From positions 21,587 through 43,667 of IMG/VR virus record IMGVR_UViG_3300030328_002969: 22,081 bases of DNA, one strand, 5' to 3'. This DNA comes from a virus. The translations under genes and the position numbers were made by a program. The notes below the pieces were generated by a model, which was given only the letters and a program-made list of their open reading frames with translations, made no database searches and was not told the DNA's origin. Of the stretch, positions 7,187 to 16,336 are shown one piece after another. Each line of letters starts with the position of its first letter. Position 1 is the stretch's first letter.

Positions 7187-10100
7187 AAATCCTTTTTAAC
7201 ATATCTTCTCTTAGCTTCTTTTTTCTTTTCTTTTCCTGGTCTTTTCTTTTCTGCATTAATTTGTATTGGGGAGTGTTTTGAATACGATCCTTGTTTTGCT
7301 TATACCCTGGTATATATAGCTCTTTCTCTCTCTCGGTTAGTTTGACTCCTCCTTTTTTCTCTGCTCTTTTTCTCATATACTCGCTAAAGCCCATAATTAA
7401 AAGCATAGCGTCTCCAGGCCCATCAGCACTTCCAAGCTCACTATAGTTCTTCCAGATTTTTTTTATTTGAGAAGCAGGGATACCAGTAACTGAAACTAAT
7501 TCTAAGAAAAATTTATCCCAATTTCTATCAGCAGTTTCCTGTTTCTTGGCATTTGTAGCACGCTTGTATAAATCCATTAATTTAGCAGTGGATTCTAAAA
7601 CAGGAAGACTTTGAGGAACTGATCCGTAGCTTTTATCCAGTATAAGGTAGTCTACCACACTTTCCAAAGCTTGTCCATAAATAAATATAGCATTAAGATT
7701 TCCAAGTAAAGCCGCCCACTTAAGCTCCTCTTTATCTTCATCTGTCATATCTCTTAAAAGACCTGGGAATCCTTGACTTACATACTCAAATAGCATAGGC
7801 ATTATAAAGTGATAGGTAATGAAAGTTCTTATGTTTTCCTCTATTGTTCCTCTTCCAGCGTTTGCATCCCACGCTCTTATCTTTCTATACAAGTTTCTCA
7901 TTGCAACCACCTCTCTTCTAAAGTATTGTTTAGGAGTTGTTAAGAACATATTAAAAGCTCTTGTAAAAGGATGTCCTGTTTGATAATAATCTTTATCCTG
8001 TAAGTCGTATGATTGCTGAGTTTTTAGAGTGTCTTTTTCAAAACTCACAATGGCCTGCTGTACAGCCTCTTCCTCACTTAGGCCTGCCTTTTTATATTTA
8101 CTTTTATAATAAAGATAGTTAGGTATACCTCCTATTAAGATTGCGGCCCTATCCCCAACCATTGTGGTAAGCATTAACAACCTGGTTATGTTTTCTAACG
8201 CCTCTTGTGGGCGACCAGGCATCATGTTTATTAGCTTTTGGTCTTCATAGTTTTCTATATTTTTTTGAATAGGTGTAGATTTAACGTAAACTCTTTTACC
8301 ATTAACATCTATCGTGTACCCGTATCTATCCTGAAGCACAATGGAATTTTCCATAATCTCCCTGTGCGTTTTTAAAAGCTTAGGTATAGAGAGAACTGCA
8401 TATTTCATCCAGTTAAGATACCCTATATCATTAGCATATGTTAGTGAGGAGGTCATCTGTTTAGCTACTAAAGTAAGGTTAGCTCCCAGACGAGACAACA
8501 AGAACATGGTGTTAAGGCTGTTGATTATCTTTACTTTTTGCATTCCGAGTTCACTTCCTTTGTTAGCTATTTTCTGTATAGCGTCATTAATATATTCATT
8601 TATATTCTCTCCATGGAGTTCTGCAATCGCTCCTTTCATTGCTTTATCACTAAACACTTTGTGTATATCTCTAATAGTTTCTGCGTAGGCTGCAAAATAT
8701 TCCATATCACGCATATAATTAACCATTGCGTTGTCACCATCTGCAAAATGTATTCCTTTATCAGAACCTAATCTTGCTTTAGTAGACTCAGGAGCAATAG
8801 GGTTGTACGCACCTTTTTCATCTACAGGCAACACGGTTATTGGCTCTGCTTCTTCAGGATTATCTCTAAATAATCTTCCTGCATAATACTGGTTTTGAGG
8901 CATAGCTGTTCTGTATATGTTTTTATACACATCGTTATAGCGCGAATATACAGAAGGAAAGTAAACATCTACTTGCCAGTCTGCCCACTCTTTTACTTTC
9001 TCATCCAACTCTTCTTCTATTTTGCTTAAGACATTAGCCGCATCTCCTTGAACCGCTTGTTGGGTTATTTTAAACTCTCCGTTAGAGTCTACTATTAAGT
9101 TACCTTTGGAGTCAAACTCATATAAAAGCATAGTTTTTAAACCACGGTCTGGAGAAAAAGTGTTCTCTAAAGTTTTACTCGCATCACCATCCACTCCATT
9201 CAAATACCTAAGTGCTGGGTCTTTGAACTGATTATATATATAATACATTTGGTTTTGACTTAACTCCAGTTGGTTTCTTAGAATTTGTTTGTCTATTTGA
9301 AGAATCAAATCCTTTTGAGTTCGCTTACTGGCGTTGCTCTTTTTAATTTTTTCCTTTTGTTCTACTAAAATATCATTAGCTTTTTTACTGTAATAAATAT
9401 CTAACGGGTTTATCACAGCATTTTTTCTAACAGCTTTAGCCCATTTTTTACCATATATATCTTCATATTTTGCATAGAATATTCCTTGCTGTAATCTTCT
9501 TTGTTTTTTAAACTCACGCGTAGATGAGCGAACATTATCGGCTACAAACTCCATAAGAGGACCTTCAAATAATTTACCAGTAGAGTTTAATACTCTATCC
9601 ATTAAACCTGATAAATCCTCCGCAGTAGCAATCATGTTGTGGTCTAAAAATCTCAACATCTTTTTGCCTACTCTACCGATATTTCTCTTCACCCTCCTTA
9701 CAGCTCCTTTAACTGGTGCGCTTTGGTTTTCTAACTTTAACCTATCCAAGGCTTCGGCTCTTGCATCTCCCCAAGCACTGCTCTTTTTCTTTTCTACCGC
9801 ATTTCTTAACTTGTTAAACTCCGCAGTGGTTAGCACTTCTCCTTTACTTTGTTTATCTACAATTCTTCCCAGCTCGGTGTTATTTCCTTTTTCTCGCTTC
9901 ATCACCTCATCATAAGCCTCCTCAAAAGATAAGTCTTTCCAGTTGATAGTTAGCCCTGTAATTTCTTTAAACGCCATAGCAAAGTTTTTACGATAACGCA
10001 GGCGTGCTGCTTCTAACTCTGTTTGAAACTCAGTTCTTCCTTGAACCTCTAACTCATTTAAAATAGTTAAAGCCTCTATTAATTCTTGGGTTTTGTTAGG

Positions 10101-13100
10101 GTTGTCATTCTCCGACATAAAAGCATTATTGACAATTAAAGCAACTGCAATGTCATCCAGCTGCTGCATTTCTTGGTCAGTCATCGTATCAGACTTAGCT
10201 TCTAACTCTTCTCTTAGTGTATAAAGCTCATTTATTCTTTTTTTAATAGCTTTAAATCCAGCCTTTGGATCAACTATCATTGCGTTAATGTCTTTAATTC
10301 TTTGTCTTACATCCTCGCTTATTATCTTTCCCTTATATCTTCCTGCTTCAATTTTTCTGGTCTTTCTGTTAAGAATATTAAAGATAGAGGTCATATAGCT
10401 TTTATTAGCTTTTGTGGTTACCAAATCTAATACTTCCTTTACTACGGCAGGAAGTTCTTCCTTGGTTTTAATAGCATTAACCTTATCTATTAAGCTTATT
10501 ACTTCTCCTTTCCCGTACAAATCTCGAGGTAAAACCGACCTCATAAAGTTTCTTAAAAACTTTTGCGCCTGTCTTATTTCTAATTGAGCAAACGCTTTAG
10601 CCTTGATAAGTCGAGTTAACTCTCTGACTTGAGGCGCACTATAGTTGTTAGGAGTTGGGTTTAAAGCCAGCATTACATCACGCTCAATAAGAAGAGCTAA
10701 AGAAGTATTATTCCCTGCACTTTTATACTCTGGCAAGGTTCTTGCATACTCTACCACTTCGTTCATTATTTGAGTGTCATCTTTTACTTCTCTTAACTTA
10801 AGATACCATGTAGACTCTGCTTTTCCTGCAGCTGCTTTCTTTTCTAACTTTTCATTGTAATTTTTATTCTTCCTGTTAGTGTCAGAGATCTGAATATATT
10901 TACTACTAATCTTCATCATTAATGTTAAGCCAGATTTGATTCCTCCTGGAAGATTAGCAAAACTTTTAGGAAGACTTTCAAATATTCCCTGTGTAGCTAT
11001 TTTAAGAGCTTCATTAATTTCCGCTGTACTATAGTCTCTTCTCTTTAAATATCGTTTTATAGTGTCGTTGGTAAAACCATTATCAATAGCTATCTTCACT
11101 ATTTCAAGTATATTGTTTCCTGCCTTAATTAAATTCTCTCCGTCTGCTCCGTCTGCAATTCTATTTGATCGTCTATTCCACCCCTGCTCTACTTTCGTAG
11201 GGTTAACATGTGATCCACCCAGAGTTGTAAAACGGTATCCATTTAGCTGACCTGTGACTTCATTATAAGTAGGCTTTACCAACAAGTTTACTTCAGCCGC
11301 TTTTCTTTCTAATTGCTGTAAGTCAAAGTTTAGATTGTTTATAAAACCTCCTCTCATTTGATATTCCTCTGCTAACTCCAACCTTCTTCTTGCTAAACTT
11401 TTGTTTTGCTGAGCTTGTCTTGCTTTCTCCTTCTTTAATTGCTGAGCTTCCCATTTAGCCAAATAAGCATTGTATAATTTATTAGACCTTCTGCTCCAAT
11501 TTCCAGATGTAGGGCCAGTTTTTTTACTCTTTTTCTCTACCTCTTTCTTTATATTTTCTGCCTGCTCTTGATTTTCTTCTATAGTAAGGACATTTCTACC
11601 AGTGCTAACTGCTGCTTTTGCAGTTGAACCGCTTCCTGCAAAGGGATCGAGTATTATCTCTCCAGCTTTAGTTGAGGCTTTTATAATAGCTTCTAATAAC
11701 GCTACAGGCTTAGAGGTTTGATACTTAGAATCTTGAGGGAAATAGTATTGTTTTTCAAAATTAAAATCTATATCCGTCCTTTGTTTTCCACTTAAGCTAT
11801 ACGTAAAGACCCACTCCTTTAAAGGTATGCCGAACATTTGTTTTGGCTTCCCTTTACTATCTAACTTTCCTGTTTCAATCGCAACTCCTGATGGGATTAA
11901 ACCATTATTTTCAAAGGCTTGTGCGTACTTTTTCAAAGTGGCTTTATTAGATTTAGAGGCACTAAACATAAAAATCACAGGAGTGTTTTTATTTTTTAAG
12001 AGCTTCACTACATCTGCAACAAATTCATTAAACTCCTCTGGTGTTAGTTTTTTATACTTTGCTAAATTTCTATTACCCCCTTTTATTCCTGGAGCTGAAT
12101 AAGGCGGATCTAAAAATACCATATCAAATTTAGCTCCTTCAGCTACCAATCTTTTAATTTCAGATAATGCGTCAGCTCCTTGAACAATAGCTGCCGTCTT
12201 ACCATCTTTGGTTGTGATGGTATATATTCCAGGAGCAACTCTTCTATACTCCCCTTTCTTAGTTCCTTGGCCTAATATTCTTCTAATAGTAGGTTCAGGT
12301 AGTCCAGTAATTTCAGCTATTTCTTTTATTGTTCCAACCTCTATTTCACCCAGTAGATCACTTACAACTTCTTTTTGGGTTTTAGACTTTGTATCTCTTT
12401 TAGGTTTTCTTTTAGGTTTTTTATCCCCTTTCTCTTCTTCAACTATTTTCTTTAAAACCTTTACATCTTTTGCTTCTGCCTCTACTCCTGCTCCTATTTT
12501 TGCTCCTATAGTTTGTAAGAATTGAATTATCTCATTATCTGTAGCGGTCATAACATCAAAACCTAACCTGTTTAAAGCGGCTTTAACTTTGTTGGGAAGA
12601 GCATCTATTAATTTATCTAATAATCTTCTGATTTTGGTTTTATTGGCTGGACTAAAGTTGTTAAAGTTTGTGGCTATTATTTTAACCACCTCTGCAAAAC
12701 GCTCTTCATCTCTTATATTTTCTTCGTATTTACCAGCAGCTATAAATGCCTCTATCTTTGCTTTATCTGCTTTAGAAAGGTTTCCTGATTTATATACTGC
12801 ATCTATTAATCTACGAGCAACTTTCCTTGCCATCACTGAGTTAGCCCCAGCTTTTCTTAAGGTTTCTACAAGAACAGCGTGACCTATTTCATGAGCTATC
12901 ACACCTGTTCTTCCCAGTTTAGCTGCCATTGATACGTTAATCATTATTTTACGAGACTCTGGAATATATGTACCTGGTTCACTAAATCCTTTTGGATTAC
13001 CAGCTGCTTTGTTATATACATCGTTATCGTCATATAAAGTGATAGACACTCCAGGGAGAAGCTTTCTTATAAACTTAGCTCCTCTTTTAGCTCGATTATA

Positions 13101-16100
13101 TATAGTGTTTTTTTCTTTACGATTCTGAGTATCGTCTATAGTTTTTCCTTTAGTGTTTCTAAATAGATTATCACCAACCTCTTCTTCTGTTTGATTGGTG
13201 TCGCCCAGAACTTGCTCTAAATCTGCGTCTTCTTGCGCTTCTCTATCTAAATCTATTTCCTCCTGGGTCTTCGTCCCGTCTTCAGTCTCGACTTCGGTTT
13301 CGCCCTCCTGGGTAGGTTCTTGCTCGGATACGCCTTCTCCCACCTGGCCGCTATCTTCGGTAGATTCTTGTGCATCCAGCGTCTCTGTGCTTCGCTTATA
13401 AATGGCATCTTGTTTTTCTTTTATTTGTTTTGGAGATGGATTTTCCACCCCTTCTTGCTTAAGCTCTTCTATTGCATCTTCTTCAGTAACCTCTACTTTT
13501 ATTCCTTTTCTTCCCTTCTCAAGATCTCCTATGTCTTCAATGCTTTCTTCAGAAAGTTTAGCCATTTCATTATCAATAGCTTTTATTTCATCTCTTTGCT
13601 TACGAGTTAAAGACTCATCTTTTCCTTCTACTTGGTTTTGTAGCTCTTGTTTTCTTAAAAGCAGTGCTATAGCTTTTTTCTTATTGTCCGCATTCATATC
13701 AGATGGTATCTGACCTTTAAGCCCTGCTAATTGATTAAACTGATATAGCAATACATCGGCTTCTTCTTGTGTTTTTTCTCCTGTAATAACTTGTTGTTTT
13801 AAGTCAGCCACATACATAGTTTTAAAATTCTTATCATCTACTATGCTATTAAATAACTCAAACATTTCATTGCTAATGCTCTGTAAGTTGTCAGTGGTAG
13901 CCGCCTCATACATTGCTGCAACTGAACCTAAAGCTGCACCCCCAATAGCTTCTAATAATCCTGCTTCTAATACTTTTCCTCCATACTCTTTACTCCACAT
14001 TGCAGGAGTGTTAAACTCATCATTGTTTACTAAATCATAAAGTCTTTTAATTTCAAACTCACTTAGTTGTTGCAAGAGTCCTGTTTCAAATTCAGCCGTT
14101 GCTGCTCCTAAAGTTCTTAATGCTCCTTTTTTCCAAGGATTAGTTACTACATCACTTACAATTTGAGTAAATTCCTTAGCTGTTGTTTTTCTTGTGGTTT
14201 GCCCTAAAGCCATTTTTAAAGCAGCTCCTGTAAAGTTTGTTCCTGTTTCTAAGTTTCTAAAACCTGCTACCTCTAAAATTGAACTGGTTACTGCAATAGG
14301 TAGTAATATACTTTTCTTTTGTTGTTCTGAGACGTAGGCAAATGCTGGATTATTTTCCATTTCTTTATTTATACCATCGGCAATAAATCCTGACATTTGC
14401 AATGATCTTTGCATCCCGTGAGGAGAAAGTAGATATGCTCTTGTATTAGCTGCCATTTTCTGCAAAGCATTCAAAGTTTTCTTAGGTTTTTTCATTACAC
14501 CTTTTCTTCCAAATGCTACTAATGCGGGTAGGCTTTCCATACCTCCTAATATCCCTTTCCATATAAATGCCCCAGCTCCAGCTGCACTTCGCACCGCCAT
14601 ATCGGCCTCTTCAGATACATCACTAAATCCTAAATAGTCTGTAAATATATTTCGTAGCCCTGTCCACTTTTCTGCTTCATATCCAATTAGATTTCCATCT
14701 CTATCTTTAGCTGATGCAGGTCTTCCTTTAACTATATCTTTAATTCTTTTTATATGTTGGTCTCGAGCTAACTCTGCAATTTCCTCTTCCTCTGTAATTC
14801 CGCTAATATCCTCCCCTAACAAAGCTTCTGTCTCCTCCTGCCCTTTTTGGTTTTTTATCCTGGATACCGTTCCCATTAGTTTTTTTGTAAACTCTCTTAC
14901 TTGGCTAAAGTCTTCCAGCTTGCCATCCCTTATCCCTGGATATTTAAGAAGTATTTGTTCGTATATTTTTGGTTTGGTATTTTCTAACACATTTAAATAG
15001 TCTTGCTGAAAATCCTCTTGACTTTGCCCCATGGTGTTATCAAACCCTAACAATTCCTGAAAATCTGAGACTCCTGGGACTACCCCGAAGCCAAAAATCT
15101 CCAAACCTTCTGCGGCAAAATCTATAGCCGCCCCTGCTACTGTGGATACTATTCCTCCCACTGTATTCATCATAGCATTCCAGATTTGTTTTGGATAAAA
15201 TTCAAAACCACCTGATTTTTTACTTTTATAGTCTACATATTTTCCAGCTTGAGTAAGAAGAACATCACTATATTGTTTAAAATGCTGAATATCCAGCATT
15301 AAGTCATCCTTAAGAGCGTCTATTTGTTTTCCTCTTTCTTTATGTGCTAAATATTCCTCTTTAAATTGTAGCGCTTGGTAGCTGCTTGGGTCTATCGTAT
15401 TATAAAACTCTTGCTTCTGCATCCATTCATTACGCTGAGTAAGAAAGTCTGCTTGTCTTTCTTTAAACTTATTTTCATCTTCTTGTAAAGCATTTATAGA
15501 TTCCTGCACCCCCTGCATAGAATAAAAAATTCTATACTGTTCATCGTTAGAAAGAATAATGTTTTTTTCTCGAGACTCCGCTGTTTGATTCTCTCTCATC
15601 CATTGCCTCATTGCGTTGGCAACACTGGTTTCTCCTCCCAATATATCTCCCATTACAGGATCAAGATTAAAAGCTTTAGATTTCCCATTAGGTGCAGTAA
15701 CAGTAATTGAATCAAATCCTTGAAGGATACCACCCCCTCCTTGCTCAAAAGTAAAACCAAAATCATTAAACAAATAGTTTAAACGAGCCTCTGCTTCTTC
15801 TTCTTCTACATCTATCTGATAGGCATTTATGGTCGCTAAAGCTTCTTCAAACTTTGATGCGCCTTTAGGTACTGAAATGGTTTCTAAATTCCCGCTCTCT
15901 CGGGGTTCGTAAGCTACGTTGACTTGTCGAGTAGATCCACCATATTGATTAGATCTGTCATCGAAAGGATTAAGGTTTATCCCTGGGATTTTTTGTTGTC
16001 TATCTTCTTCTGCTATAAACTCATCACGAGAAACTTCTTGGCCTTCAACCTCAAAGGTTTCATTGGTCGGAATTTCAGTAGTCTCAATAGTTTCTGACGA

Positions 16101-16328
16101 ATCCGAAGAACCATCTTCCGAAGGAAATACCGAATCGTCTTTTTTTTTTACGCTATAAGTGTTTAAAAACTCTTCTTTGCTTTTAGTAAATAGTCGTTCT
16201 CGAGTTACAACCTTAAATACTTTATCTTGATAAGCTGGGTCTTGAAATTGTTTCAAAAACTCATCTAAAGATTTAGTATAAAAACCATCTCTTTTTAAAA
16301 CGCTATATAGTTTAGTTATTTTTTCCAT
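7167..16328 (-). CDS. giant internal virion/ejection protein (gp16 position) with metallopeptidase and DNA methyltransferase domains
   Basis: A single 3053-residue frame, far longer than T7 gp16 (about 1,300 aa). In order: a duplicated 30-residue motif (7-58); polar linkers; helical regions with hydrophobic stretches (near 390-420, 590-615 and 800-820); an acidic linker (about 980-1052); an HExxH domain (HEIGH 1146-1150, possible third ligand E1213); a helix-turn-helix (about 1333-1353); a beta-class methyltransferase (DPPY 1407-1410, DPFAGSGST 1561-1569); coiled-coil-rich helices (about 1590-2300); and a C-terminal helical region with membrane-like segments (about 2550-3000), reminiscent of domains in phage polyvalent proteins. 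It lies 8 bases after the gp15-position gene, the place of T7 gene 16. No lytic transglycosylase motif was found. I infer it is packaged and ejected with the DNA. The two catalytic motif sets are directly visible; the delivery role is inference. Confidence 0.85.
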   Translation of the reverse strand: MEKITKLYSVLKRDGFYTKSLDEFLKQFQDPAYQDKVFKVVTRERLFTKSKEEFLNTYSVKKKDDSVFPSEDGSSDSSETIETTEIPTNETFEVEGQEVSRDEFIAEEDRQQKIPGINLNPFDDRSNQYGGSTRQVNVAYEPRESGNLETISVPKGASKFEEALATINAYQIDVEEEEAEARLNYLFNDFGFTFEQGGGGILQGFDSITVTAPNGKSKAFNLDPVMGDILGGETSVANAMRQWMRENQTAESREKNIILSNDEQYRIFYSMQGVQESINALQEDENKFKERQADFLTQRNEWMQKQEFYNTIDPSSYQALQFKEEYLAHKERGKQIDALKDDLMLDIQHFKQYSDVLLTQAGKYVDYKSKKSGGFEFYPKQIWNAMMNTVGGIVSTVAGAAIDFAAEGLEIFGFGVVPGVSDFQELLGFDNTMGQSQEDFQQDYLNVLENTKPKIYEQILLKYPGIRDGKLEDFSQVREFTKKLMGTVSRIKNQKGQEETEALLGEDISGITEEEEIAELARDQHIKRIKDIVKGRPASAKDRDGNLIGYEAEKWTGLRNIFTDYLGFSDVSEEADMAVRSAAGAGAFIWKGILGGMESLPALVAFGRKGVMKKPKKTLNALQKMAANTRAYLLSPHGMQRSLQMSGFIADGINKEMENNPAFAYVSEQQKKSILLPIAVTSSILEVAGFRNLETGTNFTGAALKMALGQTTRKTTAKEFTQIVSDVVTNPWKKGALRTLGAATAEFETGLLQQLSEFEIKRLYDLVNNDEFNTPAMWSKEYGGKVLEAGLLEAIGGAALGSVAAMYEAATTDNLQSISNEMFELFNSIVDDKNFKTMYVADLKQQVITGEKTQEEADVLLYQFNQLAGLKGQIPSDMNADNKKKAIALLLRKQELQNQVEGKDESLTRKQRDEIKAIDNEMAKLSEESIEDIGDLEKGRKGIKVEVTEEDAIEELKQEGVENPSPKQIKEKQDAIYKRSTETLDAQESTEDSGQVGEGVSEQEPTQEGETEVETEDGTKTQEEIDLDREAQEDADLEQVLGDTNQTEEEVGDNLFRNTKGKTIDDTQNRKEKNTIYNRAKRGAKFIRKLLPGVSITLYDDNDVYNKAAGNPKGFSEPGTYIPESRKIMINVSMAAKLGRTGVIAHEIGHAVLVETLRKAGANSVMARKVARRLIDAVYKSGNLSKADKAKIEAFIAAGKYEENIRDEERFAEVVKIIATNFNNFSPANKTKIRRLLDKLIDALPNKVKAALNRLGFDVMTATDNEIIQFLQTIGAKIGAGVEAEAKDVKVLKKIVEEEKGDKKPKRKPKRDTKSKTQKEVVSDLLGEIEVGTIKEIAEITGLPEPTIRRILGQGTKKGEYRRVAPGIYTITTKDGKTAAIVQGADALSEIKRLVAEGAKFDMVFLDPPYSAPGIKGGNRNLAKYKKLTPEEFNEFVADVVKLLKNKNTPVIFMFSASKSNKATLKKYAQAFENNGLIPSGVAIETGKLDSKGKPKQMFGIPLKEWVFTYSLSGKQRTDIDFNFEKQYYFPQDSKYQTSKPVALLEAIIKASTKAGEIILDPFAGSGSTAKAAVSTGRNVLTIEENQEQAENIKKEVEKKSKKTGPTSGNWSRRSNKLYNAYLAKWEAQQLKKEKARQAQQNKSLARRRLELAEEYQMRGGFINNLNFDLQQLERKAAEVNLLVKPTYNEVTGQLNGYRFTTLGGSHVNPTKVEQGWNRRSNRIADGADGENLIKAGNNILEIVKIAIDNGFTNDTIKRYLKRRDYSTAEINEALKIATQGIFESLPKSFANLPGGIKSGLTLMMKISSKYIQISDTNRKNKNYNEKLEKKAAAGKAESTWYLKLREVKDDTQIMNEVVEYARTLPEYKSAGNNTSLALLIERDVMLALNPTPNNYSAPQVRELTRLIKAKAFAQLEIRQAQKFLRNFMRSVLPRDLYGKGEVISLIDKVNAIKTKEELPAVVKEVLDLVTTKANKSYMTSIFNILNRKTRKIEAGRYKGKIISEDVRQRIKDINAMIVDPKAGFKAIKKRINELYTLREELEAKSDTMTDQEMQQLDDIAVALIVNNAFMSENDNPNKTQELIEALTILNELEVQGRTEFQTELEAARLRYRKNFAMAFKEITGLTINWKDLSFEEAYDEVMKREKGNNTELGRIVDKQSKGEVLTTAEFNKLRNAVEKKKSSAWGDARAEALDRLKLENQSAPVKGAVRRVKRNIGRVGKKMLRFLDHNMIATAEDLSGLMDRVLNSTGKLFEGPLMEFVADNVRSSTREFKKQRRLQQGIFYAKYEDIYGKKWAKAVRKNAVINPLDIYYSKKANDILVEQKEKIKKSNASKRTQKDLILQIDKQILRNQLELSQNQMYYIYNQFKDPALRYLNGVDGDASKTLENTFSPDRGLKTMLLYEFDSKGNLIVDSNGEFKITQQAVQGDAANVLSKIEEELDEKVKEWADWQVDVYFPSVYSRYNDVYKNIYRTAMPQNQYYAGRLFRDNPEEAEPITVLPVDEKGAYNPIAPESTKARLGSDKGIHFADGDNAMVNYMRDMEYFAAYAETIRDIHKVFSDKAMKGAIAELHGENINEYINDAIQKIANKGSELGMQKVKIINSLNTMFLLSRLGANLTLVAKQMTSSLTYANDIGYLNWMKYAVLSIPKLLKTHREIMENSIVLQDRYGYTIDVNGKRVYVKSTPIQKNIENYEDQKLINMMPGRPQEALENITRLLMLTTMVGDRAAILIGGIPNYLYYKSKYKKAGLSEEEAVQQAIVSFEKDTLKTQQSYDLQDKDYYQTGHPFTRAFNMFLTTPKQYFRREVVAMRNLYRKIRAWDANAGRGTIEENIRTFITYHFIMPMLFEYVSQGFPGLLRDMTDEDKEELKWAALLGNLNAIFIYGQALESVVDYLILDKSYGSVPQSLPVLESTAKLMDLYKRATNAKKQETADRNWDKFFLELVSVTGIPASQIKKIWKNYSELGSADGPGDAMLLIMGFSEYMRKRAEKKGGVKLTEREKELYIPGYKQNKDRIQNTPQYKLMQKRKDQEKKRKKKLREDMLKRIYGGKSR
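11559..12356 (-). other. winged-helix plus beta-class DNA methyltransferase domain inside the giant protein
   Basis: Residues about 1325-1590. A helix-turn-helix (TIKEIAEITGLPEPTIRRIL, 1333-1352) and a beta wing lead into the enzyme. Motif IV is MVFLDPPYS (DPPY 1407-1410), and motif I (AdoMet binding) is EIILDPFAGSGST (DPF at 1561-1563), followed by NVLTIEENQEQAENI as motifs II/III. Motif IV before motif I is the beta-class order. DPPY favours N6-adenine methylation over N4-cytosine, where SPPY is usual. The interval of 154 residues leaves room for only a small target-recognition segment. All residues expected for activity appear present. Confidence 0.85.
12549..13121 (-). other. zinc-metallopeptidase-like domain inside the giant protein
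   Basis: Residues about 1070-1260. H-E-x-x-H is at 1146-1150 in a GVIAHEIGHAVLVE context (hydrophobic helix with the small residues typical of zincins). A downstream helix DEERFAEVVKII (1207-1218) offers a glutamate third ligand, as in gluzincin-like families. A strand with TYIPESRKIMIN precedes the helix, also typical. It may cleave the giant protein itself, other virion proteins or host proteins. The active-site motif is clear, but the exact peptidase family is not determined. Confidence 0.7.
13173..13390 (-). other. acidic low-complexity linker of the giant protein
   Basis: Residues about 980-1052 are dominated by Glu, Asp, Gln, Thr and Ser (runs such as EQEPTQEGETEVETEDG) and predicted disordered. 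They separate the N-terminal structural part from the enzymatic part. The DNA here is visibly richer in G and C than the flanking gene sequence. Confidence 0.75.
16155..16310 (-). repeat. protein-level tandem repeat at N-terminus of the giant protein
   Basis: Residues 7-28 (LYSVLKRDGFYTKSLDEFLKQF) and 37-58 of the giant protein align with a 30-residue period: (L/V)-(Y/F)-x-V-(L/V)-x-R, then (F/L)-(Y/F)-T-K-S-x-x-E-F-L, then an aromatic. Both units look like a helix-turn-helix hairpin. The position at the very N-terminus, before a disordered linker, suggests a docking or packaging signal that binds a portal or other core protein; this is inference. Confidence 0.7.
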
Positions 16329-16336
16329 AAACTAAT

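Noticed and set aside
9170-9220. VDGDAS stretch near residue 2380 of the giant protein as an RNA polymerase catalytic loop
   Set aside because: Giant virion proteins of some phages are RNA polymerases with a D-x-D-G-D-type loop, but here the flanking sequence does not match and no other polymerase motif is visible.
8341-14040. Several + strand open frames of 60-115 codons opposite the giant gene
   Set aside because: They lie wholly antisense to a gene with clear domains, have composition typical of reverse frames (Leu/Ser/Phe-rich), and show no motif or operon arrangement.
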